From NCBI GenBank assembly GCA_036365455.1, contig JAWQUS010000023.1, positions 3,782,001-3,846,000 of the forward strand: a DNA stretch of 64,000 nt, given 5' to 3'. Each line of letters opens with the position of its first letter. Within the stretch, counting starts at the first letter, position 1. Position numbers and translations under genes: made by a program. Source of the stretch: Macrosoma leucophasiata. Taxonomy: Eukaryota > Arthropoda > Insecta > Lepidoptera > Hedylidae. This document shows, piece after piece, positions 1 through 11,091 of this stretch. The notes beneath the pieces were generated by a model. The model did no database searches. It was not told the origin of the DNA and was given only the letters and a program-made list of their open reading frames with translations.

Positions 1-165
1 CGCAGAACACTGCTGCCCGTCTTACAATATTGCACTTACTATAGTCCTATCGGAATGGATTGACCGCCATTGTTCGGTTGACTGCACTAATGGATGAATT
101 ATCTTCCAGTAGAAGAACATTCTTTCGCTAGTTGGCGGTGCGGTCGTCACATCCTGACGCCAGAA
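1..165 (+). repeat. Dispersed repeat, family D (partial, cut by window edge)
   Basis: Shares the core around accgccattgttcggttgac and the stretch about cagtagaagaa with an inverted copy at 23640-23835 and a shorter copy at 28975-29085. No coding capacity and no terminal repeats seen. Class unknown. Confidence 0.5.
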
Positions 166-305
166 CACTATGCATACTTGTGCCAAATTAGTTTTCTAGT
201 ACTAACAGAGAAACTAAGCTGAGAAACTGCGGACAGTCGGACATGGCGAAACTATAAGAAGGCTACGGAACACTTAATAAATAGGACGCGTATGAAGTCG
301 CAGGG

Positions 306-547
306 AACACTTATAGTATTTTTATTTAAAGAAAAATGGAAAGAAAAATTTGACTTCAGGCGAGACTCGAACTCGCGGCCTACTGGGAATCTAGTCCAGC
401 CGCTCTTCCAATTGAGCTACTGAAGTCCTGCCCGATTTGTCAAATCTTTCCTTCACATTTATTGCATTTTTTCCATTTTTCTTTAAATAAAAATATATTT
501 CACAAGCATGTGTTAATGCGAAATAATATAAAACAACACTTATAGTA
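306..547 (-). repeat. tRNA-like SINE, family S1, with target-site duplication
   Basis: A tRNA-like core lies at about 349-428 on the minus strand: 7-bp acceptor stem, GCTC/GAGC D arm, T arm with TTCGAGT loop. The unit is bounded by a 13-bp direct repeat AACACTTATAGTA at 306-318 and 535-547, which marks a retroposition-type insertion of 319-534. The tail motif (ccatttttctttaaa) occurs on both sides of the core in opposite orientations, so this copy is partly a foldback. Not called a functional tRNA because the anticodon loop has 9 nt. Confidence 0.75.
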
Positions 548-743
548 GTAACACACGTCCGGATTTGGTACGGAGCGGACCGCGGATTCTGCACTCTTCC
601 GGTTTTCGGCACCAAATCTGGCCGTGTGTAGAGATGTCCGGCGGACATAATTATTATTAAACAAGGCCGTTGCGGTCCGCTCGCGCGGGTTTGGTCCGCC
701 GTACCGCATCCGGACGTGTGTTAATACTATTAGTAATACGTAC

Positions 744-3700
744 CTTAGTTACTTTGACGGCCTTGACCTTCCCCGTATGCCTCACATGAGGCCCTCTGCA
801 CAGGTCTATCAATGGCCCGCATCGGTACACCGTCGTGGTCGGCGTGTCCACCTTCTCATTGAGGATCCTCACTTTGAACGGGTTGTAGTCGAACATCTCC
901 AACAGTTGCTCCTTGGTCAACTCTAACCGCTCGAATGGTTGCTTCTCTTTCGCTATCTTTTTAATCAGACCTTCGAGAACGTGGAAATCCGTTGAAGATA
1001 TCTGTAAAAATTGTATTATTTTTTAGCATTAGACAGAAGGAAAACCCAGAAGCAGGTATCTATAGGTACATATAGGTTACGGCAATAGTAGCTACATATC
1101 ACGAAATTAAAAGGAAAACTATCACACTCAAGTTGGCCCTAAAAGTTTGCGAGTAATAGTCGACCGAATGTATTTTACTCGAAAATTTCGAAACAACTCC
1201 ATAAAAAATATTTTTTTTTATCACATCTCTTACTCTGTAACTACTGAACCCTATACTGCGCGTGGCCAGACACGCACTTGACCGGTTTTATTACATTCGT
1301 TTCATCATCATGGAAGCCAACATTTTTCAAAGGACGTATGTAGGCAGCTCGTCCGGAGACAGCACTAGTCTCCTATATATACTATATTTTGTAAAGATAG
1401 TTACCCCTTTTTCTGGATAGTGCATATCATAGTAGAATCCTTCTTCTATTGGAGGACCATAGCACAAACAACCGCCGTATACCTGGTAAAATAAAGAATA
1501 TCTATAATATAAAAATAAGTCGGGTTTTCCTTCCTGACGCTATAGCTCCAGAACGCACGAACCGATTTCCACGGATTTGCATTCGTTGGAAAGGTCTCGG
1601 GCTCCATGAGGTTTATAAGAAAATTCAGGAAAAAATGTTTATAAAACGACATCCACGCGGGCGAAGCCGCGGGTAACAGCTAGTTAATTTTATATAATGT
1701 TGAATTCATCAAATTGATGTACTTAAAATGATTTTTATGCTCATGGCAGTGGCTAACAAGCATCCAGTTCACATTGATAGTAAGTTTTTTATATGTAATG
1801 AAAGTGGCAAACAAGCATGCAGTTCACATTGATGTTAAGTGATGACTGCAGCCTATAAACACCCACACAAAGACCAGAGGAGCAGATGCGTTACCACTCC
1901 TGAGGCCTAAGGTATTGTGCCTCTGTGCCGGAAATTACAGGGCCGTACATTTTATATAAGAGCCTATAAATGCTACTGCGCGTTTAGATATCTACTTTAT
2001 CTTCTTATATAAAAACCAGAGATTTCAAAGCGAACTTAGACCTTAGCCTCTGCTAAGGTTTAACTTGTTATGCGTCTATGCCGGAAAACACAAGAGACCT
2101 GACCAGAATACGATAGCACAGCATACTGCCATTTACCGGCATGAGGATGAGGTAATACGATGCCGCAAGCAGTCAAGCTCCCTCACTGTAGCTTTACCTC
2201 TACTAAAAAAACCTCTACATTTATTCATGCTGCAGTAATGTTTTGATAGCCTTCCGAAATTGAAATAAAAAAAAAGTGAGACTAGAAGAATTTGAAAGAC
2301 CACCAATACTCGCAATAAACTCGATTTACTTTGTATTTTTCGTTGAATAGGGTCTGATTATTTGACATACGACCAATAGTTGTCTCCATAAAAATAAACT
2401 ACAAAAAGAAAATCTAGCCTTAAAAATAATTAAAACGAAACAAAGTATAAATACTTATTTCGAAGATTTTAATTGACAAAAAGCATTTAAAAATGTAATA
2501 TCAGTAGAATATTTTTTTGAAACTGTTATTTACTAGTATTTGATATTTTTATAAAGAACTCCGTCTCACCCTTTCCATGGCTTCGCCGAGCATATGAGCG
2601 GAGGAATGCCAGAACACCGCCTGGGCGTCTGTGTTGTCCCACCTCAGCAGTTCCAGCTTGCAATCGCCCTCCAGGGGCCTGTCTAGGTCCCACAGTACGT
2701 TATTCACCCGAGCTATGATTGTGGAGTCCGCCAGACCTTGGCTGTAAGAGAAAGTTTTGAGTCAAATTGCCTGTATATAGCCAGCAGACTATTTATCCTT
2801 AATTGGTAAAAATTAGAAGCTATAAAATATAAAATAGTAGGTCTAGTTTGCGGTTACTCTCTAGAGGCCTGTCCAGCACTTTGATGAAATTGCCTTTAAC
2901 GTCTTTGATTAATATTGTGATATGCTTTATTATACCTTTTTTTTTTATGTAATGGGCTTGGCAAACAAGCATGCAGTTCACATTGATGTTAAGTGATGAC
3001 TGCAGCCTATAGACACCCACATGAAGACCAAGGTCAAAATGCAGATGCGTTACCACTCCTGAGGCCTAAGGTGTTATGCCTCTGTGCCGGGAATTACAGG
3101 GCCGTACATTACCACCTGACCGGAACACGACAGTGCTGAACACTACCATTTAGCGGCAAGTATATTAGGTAATGCGGTGGTGCCTACGCCCGCGAGCTCC
3201 GTCACTGAAGCTCTACCACCAGTAAATGAAACCACCTATGAATGAAATAACGATATCGCTAGAATATCGCCTACGAAAGTAATAACGACAGTCAGATTTT
3301 CGTCTTTGGTATTTCTTTCATCACCATCATCAACATCATTTCAGCTGAAAGACGTCCACTACTAGACAAAAGGCTCCCCCAAAGATTGCCACAACGAATG
3401 GTACCTGGTGGTAACCCGTAACCCGGCAACCACCAGGTCGTCGGCCCATCTAGTGGGGCCTGCTATCTAGTGGGGACAACAATGTCAAAATAAATGAGGA
3501 AGTATTGGAGTTAGTAGACTCCACGGTATTTCTTGGCATTACCGTGGATGCTAAATTGCAATGGGGCCCCAATATTGCCAAATTGGCCAGTAGACTTAGC
3601 TCAGCAGCATTTGCAGTAAAGAAGATAAGATTATTGACGGACGTGGACGGCTCGGCTGGTCTACTTTAGTTACTTTCACAGTATAATGTCCTATGGCATT

Positions 3701-6700
3701 TTGCTATGGGGCAATTCCGCCGACGTCAATACTATTTTTGTTTTGCAAAAGAGAGCAGTACGGGCTAAGCCCGAGAGTGTCTCTAAGAGATAAATTTAAG
3801 GAAATAAACATTTTGACTGTTGCTTGTCAATATATATACGAAAACTTATTGTATGTCCGGAAAAATATTAATGAGAAATTTCCTACGAGAACGAATGATC
3901 ATAATATGAACACAAGGAAAAAATACAAGTTGTCCATAGATGTAACACGACTGCATAGAGTAGGTAATTCTTTCAGAGGTCAGTGTATACGATTCTATAA
4001 TAAAGTCCCAAGAAATGTTCAAAGTCTATCTGTTAATAAATTAAAAAAAGTAATTAAAGAACGTTTATACAAATGTAATTACTATAATATATAATAATAA
4101 TGGCAACCCATTATACGTCCCACTGCTGGGCACGAGTCTCTCCCCTTTTTGGGGGGAGGCCTGGAGCTTAATCCACCACGCTGCTCCAATGCGGATTGGT
4201 GGAGGTGAGTGGGTTAGTGGCCAACCCACCCAATTACTATAAAATTTGTGAATATCTCAATGATAGTACATCTTGGGATTTTAGCGATCGCTGCCAGGCT
4301 ATTTCATAAAATTGTACTTATGTTAATAGATATTGATACTGTGTATGCTCTGGCCACAAACAGATCTTCTTTTCATCTATATTGCTATCTATGCACTGGT
4401 ATTCATAACAGTCATGCTCACTTTAATGTCTTTGCCTTCGGCGGCGTCGTGTGACGGGTTGCTCATTTCCCTTCAAAATGGTCGAGGAGAGTTGTTATTG
4501 AGGTGTTATTTTCTATGACGATATTAAGCTGTTGATGGGTATTTGCGTTTGTGTTTATATGCAAATATTTATATGCCATGGACGTTCACATTATCTTTAT
4601 TTTATTTAATAATATTTGTATTAAATCTAAGGTTTTGACAATAGAGCAACACGCTGAGTTTGTTGGGTAGCAGAGTTCTTCTCAGTAGTGCCTGCACTTG
4701 GAACTCTGCTAAGTGAATGACTATGATTATGACGAACAGATTTTTCATTTTCTACTATGAAGGAATTTGAAAAATTTGATGATTCACGTATCGGTTAAAT
4801 ATTATTATTAAATTGGTATGTATTAATACCTATTGGATTATTATTATAAGTCATTCTCTCTAGGTAGCTTATAACCTGACAATGCAAAAGTGTCCTTGTA
4901 GACCAATTTGAAATGAATGATTTGAATTTTGAATTTTCTGCCTACGCTACATCTTCCGGTACGCAGTCGTCAACAGCTGTCGGTTTTTCGAGCTATGTGC
5001 ATTCCCCACTGCCACTGGCTTTTCGCGATTCGGTAAGCTATGTCATGTTCATCAAAACGTGGTCGCTCTTATGAGCGACCACGTTTTAGTTCCGACATCA
5101 TTGGCAACATACGCTGGTCCTTCGACCAGACCTTAGTCTGTATCGTAGCTTTCCGACAGCTGCCCAACAGATTTCATCCCGCGATTAATTGTGAAGGAAG
5201 GTGGTAAATATGGCATTTGCTTTCATCAGGCCAACATTGGAACTGGCTTTCTTTCTCGACTGACTAGCCGTCGCGAGCTAAGGGCTCTTTCAATTTAGGC
5301 GTTTTGTGTCGGACCGCTGCTGCAGTGCCGAAGCGGTGCGTTTGTCGTATGGCGCACGGACGGTCATTTGTTTTCATACAAAACGCACGGTGCGCCAAAA
5401 CGTCTAAATAGAAAAAGTCCTAAGAGACCGCTGAAAAATTTACGCAGGAAACTTACTAGAACGGCATTCAGTGGCATTTAGTTTTGCAAGTACCTACTGT
5501 ATTCACCTGGGGATTGGAACTAAGTTCTTGTCTATTATCTTCATACCCTATTATTATTAGGCCATCAAGGTTACATTATTATTTCTTGTGCTTATGTACA
5601 GAAATAATTAGATATTTCAACATAAAATCAAGCTGTTGGATTTATTCATTTGATCAATTAGTCAGTAGGTAAATATGTAGGTAGAAGACCGATTAAACTT
5701 TGATATGTAGGTAAGTATATGAGCAATAAATAAAATAATAGAAGTGTTATATCCTGCAGTAAACAAACTCTAATGAAAAAAAGTAATGGAAAAAATCTAA
5801 GCTAAATTTTAAATTTGTCAAATTTTAGAATAGCACATATACTTTTTATTGTTATTTTCCTGATTATTAATTTTCATCCACTTGGCTATTCGTAGATGAA
5901 AAACGTTAGTTCACTGAAATTAATATCATTCATGTTCATAGAAGATAATTATGTTAAATATTCTTGGAATATTATTGTAACAAAAATATCTTTTGCATCA
6001 ATAATATTGTTACAAATCACTGTATTTTCTCTTGTTGAATAGGTATTTATATTATGTATGTCATGTTATATGCAAGCAATACATCATCCAAATATTGCAT
6101 TGAAAATGTTAAATATTGTTATGAAGCCCACAATAAACTTATAATCACAAACACACATTGACTTTACAATACTTACAATTCACTCCAAAACTCGCTGGTG
6201 TGCAAATAAATAAATTATCAAGTTACTATCAAGTGGAATGAGCCATTCAAAATATGAGTAAATGGAATGCGTGTTCAAGTAGCTTATTGTAACAGCGATA
6301 GCGATGCTCAATTAGCTTACTTTTAGCATATTTTTAATAACTTTGATACAGAAAATTTGGTTATGATAATGTCTATATATAAAATAACAAAATAGAAAGG
6401 AAGTAACTCTTTATTGTACAACTACAACAATATAAATCTAAATATTTGCAGACAAAGACATGCTCAACAGCTCAGTCATTCATAAGGTACTTAGCATTTC
6501 TTTGCTTCTGAATTGAGGCAAAGGGGTGCCTTCTGTCTCTTACCCTTCTGTCCAAATACCAGTTCCAAGTACAATGTACATATACACAAAATGAACCCGT
6601 TGACTATAAATGTTTTTGCTTTTTGCAGAATTATTTATATATTTACATTTGGAGATTCTTGCCCATTAAAAAACTACTTCAATGACTAATTAAAGATCAA

Positions 6701-8674
6701 ATCTAGAAAATCAGGCTAACTACACCAGAGGAGAGGTAGTCTGGCAGTGTGGGAAAAAAGTTGAACAAATTTATTTCATAACAGTCCATATTTTTTTTTT
6801 CAGCAATTACTTAATGTTTGAATTTTAAAAAAAGCTTTGCAAGCATATACATGATTTACAATGGGGATTAATAGTGAAATAAACCAGGATTTATTTAGCA
6901 CCTACATTACAGGTACAACCTAGTGTGAGGCTTACACCCATATTCTAAGATGTTACTCGAAACATCCCACATCAATTGTCCCACACTCAGCTTAAAATAC
7001 TTTATGAGGACGCCTCAAAATCTTGCATGCATCTCAAATGCATATTCTTAGTTGCATTTTGACAGTAACTGCTGTGAGTTAATTGTATGGATTATCATAA
7101 AGATAATCCTGAAGATCCATTTTTATAGAAAAATATGGTATTTGATATTATTATGTTCTTAGGTTTTCGCGAGGTACACTAATTGAAATAAAACTATTTT
7201 TACGGATTTATCTCGCGTATATTAAACTAAAATGATTTTTAAAATCAACCCGACGTTTCGGTCACTTTTCAGCTTCCGTGGTCCCGGGCAGTCTAAGGTG
7301 ACATTTGTCTGACAGAAGTTTGAAAAAATTATGACCGAAACGTCAGGTTGATTTTAAAAATCATTTTAGTTTAATATACACGAGATAAATCCGTAAAAAT
7401 AGTTTTATTTCAATAATATGGTATTTAGTAATATTTCCAGACTGTTCCGACACAAAAAACTTATTGAGCGCAAGAATATGGCATAAATGTAAATACTCCT
7501 CAAACATTCAAGGTAGGTCTTGAGGTACCTTAGAGTTTGACAGTTGCTTTCTTACCTCAAACAGAGGCAGAATGTTGAGTTGACGTAATTAGTTACAACT
7601 AAGAATACCAATTCCTTTGAGTGAGGTTGAGTTAAGCTCCAAATTACGACTTAGAATATGGGTGTAACGGCCAAATACTCAAACGTCACTTAAATCTAAG
7701 CGGGACTTAACAATCTTCTGTCTTTATAAAACATCTTCAAACAATAGAGATAGCGAATATTTGAGGGTTGCTTAGAATTGAGTGATGTTTGAGTATTCGG
7801 CCATAAGAGTGTAAGCATATATTTAATCATTTAAAATTTATAAATTCACCTTATACCCTTGGCAACATCATAAGGAGTAGTCTTCCAGGCTTTAGCCTCT
7901 ACGGTTTTCCCATCAGGCAGTGTTACAACTATGCTTAACTCCGGCTTCGATGAGAGTTCCTCAAGGTACTGCACTTTGTACTTGTCCCAGAGTTCTATAC
8001 GCTTCTGTATATATGCGGGCCATGGTTTTAGTTCAGATGCTGAACCTCCTCCTTCCTCTTTCTTTTTCTTTTCTTTCATAGCTTTTGCTTTCGACTGCAA
8101 AAGAAAAATATATTATGCACTTTCTGCAACTTCAGTAATTTAAGGAAAACCTACTCTAATGAATGTGTCAGTTGTATATAATTTATAATGATTTTGTACA
8201 AAGAAAACAGACTAACTTTGGTCCTTGGCTTCGTACATATATAATACATACCGTGTTTTGAGAAAGAATACAGTATTATTATATTAAATAGATTTAAAAT
8301 GAGATTGAACACAAAAAGCCACGCAATATGCTTAGAATTTTAGTCGGCAAGTGTGATTGGGACTAAATATGGAACTATACAGTTCCTAAATAAAATACAT
8401 AACTTTATTAAAAAGTAACAATATGAAGAGGCACTGGTATTATGTATGATGAATCACATTTTATAATCCATATGGCATTTCTGACGAAATCCTACGAACC
8501 CATGTGGCGTAGCCTTCTTTCAGCCGGACCACGCAGGTCGTTCGAAAGCGGTATAACTTTAACATCACTTAGAATATGAACGGAAATATAATTACGAATT
8601 AAATATATTGCTCAAAATCCTGCCTTTTCATTAATATTTAGATTCTGAATATCTTCAGCCGCAGTATCACCCAT
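744..8674 (-). CDS. ThrRS: Threonyl-tRNA synthetase, cytoplasmic (5' five exons; 3' part off the window)
   Basis: Class II synthetase that charges tRNA-Thr in the cytosol. Minus-strand exons: 8624-8674 (ATG in CACCATGG, 17 codons), 7850-8094, 2570-2741, 1405-1482, 744-1001. Together they give 804 nt, 268 codons, open throughout. The first residues are a lysine-rich animal-type extension ([11 protein letters not shown]), then the TGS domain ([20 protein letters not shown]), then the threonyl/alanyl editing domain including the HSSAH zinc-site motif, the block [13 protein letters not shown] and [19 protein letters not shown]. Junctions fit the family sequence, for example KGI|S-QGLAD across exons 2/3 and ER|VYGGC across exons 3/4. 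The catalytic and anticodon-binding domains must lie left of position 1. Exon 1 would use a GC donor (AAG|GCAGGA), less sure than the rest. Intron 2 (about 5.1 kb) is full of repeats. Confidence 0.93.
1498..1684 (-). repeat. Family R dispersed repeat in ThrRS upstream of exon 4
   Basis: On the minus strand it begins actagctgttacccgcggct and continues gcccgcgtgg, with the internal block ggaaatcggttcgtgcgttc. It matches the plus-strand copy at 13158-13345 almost end to end and ends in an AT-rich tail (tataatat). Typical lepidopteran dispersed repeat. Confidence 0.65.
1732..2215 (-). repeat. Family A repeat, broken copy
   Basis: Minus-strand copy of the family A element in pieces: 1788-1950 is well conserved (gatgactgcagcctat, actcctgaggcctaagg), while 1732-1785 and 2050-2215 are diverged pieces separated by unrelated sequence. 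Confidence 0.55.
2935..3232 (-). repeat. Family A repeat, near full length
   Basis: Reads on the minus strand from ggtggtagagcttcagtgac to cattacataaaaaaaa, i.e. with an A-rich 3' end, which suggests spread by retroposition. Same layout as the copies at 34130, 36185, 58388, 59884 and 63035. Confidence 0.7.
3315..3475 (+). repeat. Lepidopteran dispersed repeat (catcatcaacatcatttcag type)
   Basis: Contains catcatcaacatcatttcag followed by gacgtccactactagacaaa and ggctcccccaaagattgcca, a motif order I associate with a very common moth repeat. Shorter relatives lie at 24195-24290 (inverted), 37125-37185 and 60390-60440. Class not assigned. Confidence 0.5.
3473..4094 (+). pseudogene. Non-LTR retrotransposon, 3' end of reverse transcriptase ORF (decayed)
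   Basis: Two frames read as the C-terminal part of a Jockey-like reverse transcriptase: [17 protein letters not shown] and [12 protein letters not shown] upstream, then, after a frameshift near 3690-3760, [20 protein letters not shown] to a stop at 4094. Multiple frame breaks make it non-coding. It lies in intron 2 of ThrRS and abuts a 5S-SINE fragment. Confidence 0.75.
4099..4235 (-). repeat. 5S-type SINE, 3' fragment
   Basis: Carries the body and tail of the family whose full copy is at 35497-35858 (tggcaacccattatacgtcc, ccaccacgctgctccaatgc) but lacks the 5S-like head. Confidence 0.7.
4236..5277. other. ThrRS intron 2 sequence without recognised element
   Basis: No conserved ORF or known repeat seen. 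The only notable structure is a perfect hairpin at 5054-5087. Confidence 0.5.
5054..5087. repeat. Perfect 15-bp hairpin
   Basis: Arms 5054-5068 (AAAACGTGGTCGCTC) and 5073-5087 are exact inverse complements around the loop TTAT. Function unknown. Confidence 0.85.
5278..5430. mobile_element. Short inverted-repeat element (MITE-like)
   Basis: Left end aagggctctttcaatttagg and right end, inverted (cttaggactttttctatttag), match imperfectly over about 28 bp, with inner GC-rich partial inverted sequence (ggcgcac/gtgcgcc). No ORF. Confidence 0.5.
5431..6900. other. AT-rich intron sequence
   Basis: Low-complexity AT-rich stretch inside ThrRS intron 2. I see no conserved ORF, RNA gene or recognised repeat. 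Confidence 0.5.
7151..7418. mobile_element. MITE, family M1
   Basis: Long inverted ends: aattgaaataaaactatttt at the left and its near-complement at 7395-7415. Inside are two inverted arms with gacgtttcggtcacttttca and accgaaacgtcaggttgatt. Related copies at 43155-43554 and 60989-61255; no ORF. Confidence 0.75.
7669..7802. mobile_element. Short MITE-like palindrome
   Basis: Begins ggccaaatactcaaacgtca and ends with the inverse (gatgtttgagtattcggcc); the arms are imperfect inverse complements. No ORF. In ThrRS intron 2 just before exon 2. Confidence 0.55.
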
Positions 8675-8767
8675 GGTGCCGTGTTTGCGTTTTGACAGAT
8701 TGACAGATTGACAGATTGACGACTGACACTGACAACTGACAGTGTCAGTTTTTTTTAAATTATTATT
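8675..8767. promoter_or_regulatory. Probable bidirectional promoter gap
   Basis: Only 93 bp separate the ThrRS ATG (8674, minus) from a divergent ATG (8768, plus). The gap contains short tandem repeats of gacagatt and gacaactgac-type units. No TATA box is evident. Promoter role is inferred from position alone. Confidence 0.4.
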
Positions 8768-8944
8768 ATGGCATCGCTATTACGCCTATTGCCAGTGGCA
8801 AGTAAAACGATATATCGTATTCTTAATAAGCAGCGTAAAAGTCAGAGTCAGTCAGTCAATTTATCAGTCCATCAGTCAGTCACAGTCACTACAGTCAGTA
8901 ATTCGAGTAAAGCGATGGCTACTTCACCAGAACATTTACAATGA
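8768..8944 (+). CDS. Small ORF divergent from ThrRS, possible mitochondrial presequence exon
   Basis: 58 codons beginning MASLLRLLPVASKTIYRILN, then a Ser/Gln/Val-rich run and a TGA at 8942-8944. The first 20 residues are rich in Leu, Ala, Arg and Lys with no acidic residue, which fits a mitochondrial targeting peptide, but I recognise no family. It could be the first coding exon of a longer gene with a donor inside it, or a chance ORF. Evidence is the head-to-head position and amino-acid composition only. Confidence 0.3.
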   Translation: MASLLRLLPVASKTIYRILNKQRKSQSQSVNLSVHQSVTVTTVSNSSKAMATSPEHLQ

Positions 8945-9299
8945 AGTTTTGGAGGCAACCCGAAAGGACGTGTTTTCGCACTAATATTCTATTTCACTAT
9001 ACACGGGCACTGTATTGAACCTATATGAAACAAAATGCCACCAACTTTATTTAAAATAACTTAAAAATACACCAAGAAAATGAAATAAAATAAAAGCACC
9101 ATACGCCTCTTTCAAGGTTCCCGCCAGTTCCCCAGTGTCAGTTGTGACTTGTGACAGATGATGGATTGTGTGTTGTTGCTTTTTGTTCTAGCAGAACAAA
9201 AAGAAACAAATGCGTTCAACAATCGGATAAATCAAATTCAAACTATACCGCTACCGCCGCTTTTTTGACTTCGGTTCATCGCGCGACAAATAGATCAGT

Positions 9300-10105
9300 A
9301 ATATATTGTCTTGTACTCCACTGGTTAACCACAGTTATTAACGACCCAGGACTTATTGACAGACTCAAACATCACAGTGCAGTCATATGGTCTCCCTATG
9401 AAGCCAAGTTCGTGACCATGTTGGAGCGCATCCAAAACAAATTCACAAGGTACTTGTATAAACAAGTATATGGGGTATATCCGTTTTATCCGTTGATGTA
9501 TCCAACACTATTCGTGCTAGGAATGGTTGGATACAACGAATTAAGGGTACGTCGCGAATTTGCACTAATTGCATACCTGGTCAAGCTACTGCGAGGCGTA
9601 ACCCACAACCCAGGAGTGTTAAGTTACCTTTCCCTCAATGTACCAGACGGTTACGTTAGGCGGCGCAGACTTCCAACCTTGCTGGCGGTGCCGCTAGCCA
9701 GGAGTATTATGATGTCCAAGGCGCCACTTACCAGAGCGATTAAGACCCTGAACCTGTGTGTCTATGCGTTTTATACCGTCTCTACAATGACGAGTGCTCT
9801 GCTGAACTGTGCTACATGGTGCCACCGTCTCTTTTCCTACACCGTCCTACCCGCCGAAAAGAGAAGTTCCACCCTCACCGACTGGACACCTGGCAGTGTT
9901 CAACGGTGCGGTTCTCACGTTCGTTTTTGCCCAGAACGTGTAAATTGTGGAATGAACTTCCCTCTGAGGTGTTCCCTAGGTGCACATTAAGGGGTTCTTC
10001 AAAAATGGCGTCAAAAGAGTCCTTCAGGGCTGACAGCGCGTTGGCGACTCCCCTGGTGTTGCAAATGTTCATAGGCGACGGTAACTACCATAGAGTACAT
10101 TATTG
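9300..10105 (+). pseudogene. Non-LTR retrotransposon, C-terminal RT fragment(s), decayed
   Basis: Two adjoining frames resemble the C-terminal tail of insect LINE reverse transcriptases: SAVIWSPYEAKFVTMLERIQ and NKFTRYLYKQ near 9380-9470, then, in another frame, STVRFSRSFLPRTCKLWNEL and PSEVFP near 9895-9970. A related tail occurs at 16930-17300 (WNRLSSEVFPQRYNMEFFE). No intact gene. Confidence 0.7.
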
Positions 10106-10584
10106 AACACTTTCCATCAGGTGGCCCGTTTGCTTGTCAGTCAATCCAAGACACTGCTAGAAAGTTAGAAATATTAATACATATCATAAGAAAAGAAAAT
10201 TTTATTAGGTATTTCCAAGTGATTAATGAATTTTGAATTTGTGTTTGAATGTATTCTACGTAATGATTATTTATATTATACTGGTACTTATACATCACTT
10301 CTTCTTCCTCTTCTAAGAAGATCTACGACTAAGAAGATCGTAACACTCTTGTCAGAGTGGTCGTGGTCGTTACGATGTTGTGACTTGCTTAACTATGCGT
10401 CGCCACTGGTCCCTTACTGTTGCCTTTCTCGAACACTCGTGCAGTTGACCTCCCACTGCTGTTTTGACTTGGTCCGTCCATCGCATTGGTGATCTGCTGC
10501 GTGGCCTGGTTCCCTCCACTCAACCTTGCACCACCAAGCCCACGTTCTGGTAGAGAGGGATCTCGTAATTTCCTTAATTTTGCG

Positions 10585-10992
10585 CTATAGGTCTTTGGAT
10601 TCATTTTTATTTGCGTGAGATTCTACTGAAGCGCAAATATTATTGAGATTCCTGTTTTGGTCCTGTCTACACAAAGTATGAATCCGAGCAGATATGGCAT
10701 TTAAGGTCTTAATGTCAGCTCCTATACTTTTAAGGCTCTTTCTTTCTTCCACCAGAGATAGAGTATTGTCACTCATCCAGTTTTGCCGCTTGCGCGTCTC
10801 CTTAGGTGGATTGGATTCCTTGACTGCACACTCTAACAATGTCTTGGCTCGCCCCCATAATGCATCAACAGACTCAACCTCCAGATTAGCAGTGGCCCAT
10901 TGACTCCAATTACTTTCAAGCACTACTATAAACTTAGGACCATTTGTAACTTCTATCCTTTTTTGTTTGTGAAGTTTTCTGGCTGCTTTCAA
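10585..10992 (-). pseudogene. RTE ORF segment between endonuclease and RT
   Basis: Open frame with MSDNTLSLVEERKSLKS and ESVDALWGRAKTLLECAVKE. It resembles the linker that follows the endonuclease in RTE proteins ('W.S..TL.L...R'). It is frame-shifted from the endonuclease ORF to its right and is not followed by an RT. Confidence 0.65.
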
Positions 10993-11091
10993 TTTTAATT
11001 GAAGTTTGGTTATTAAAAGCTGATGATCTGATCCGCAGTCAGCACCAGGCAGCGTATGAGTATTCCTAAAACTGGATTTCCACCTAGATTA

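Noticed and set aside
349..428. Functional tRNA gene
   Set aside because: The cloverleaf arms fit but the anticodon loop has 9 nt, and five or more copies share SINE leader and tail and target duplications, so it is a SINE core.
5054..5087. Rho-independent terminator
   Set aside because: The sequence is eukaryotic intronic DNA; a hairpin followed by few T has no such role here.
9151..9990. 279-codon host gene
   Set aside because: Internal motifs match LINE RT tails, the frame starts without a supported ATG context and a second LINE frame overlaps it.
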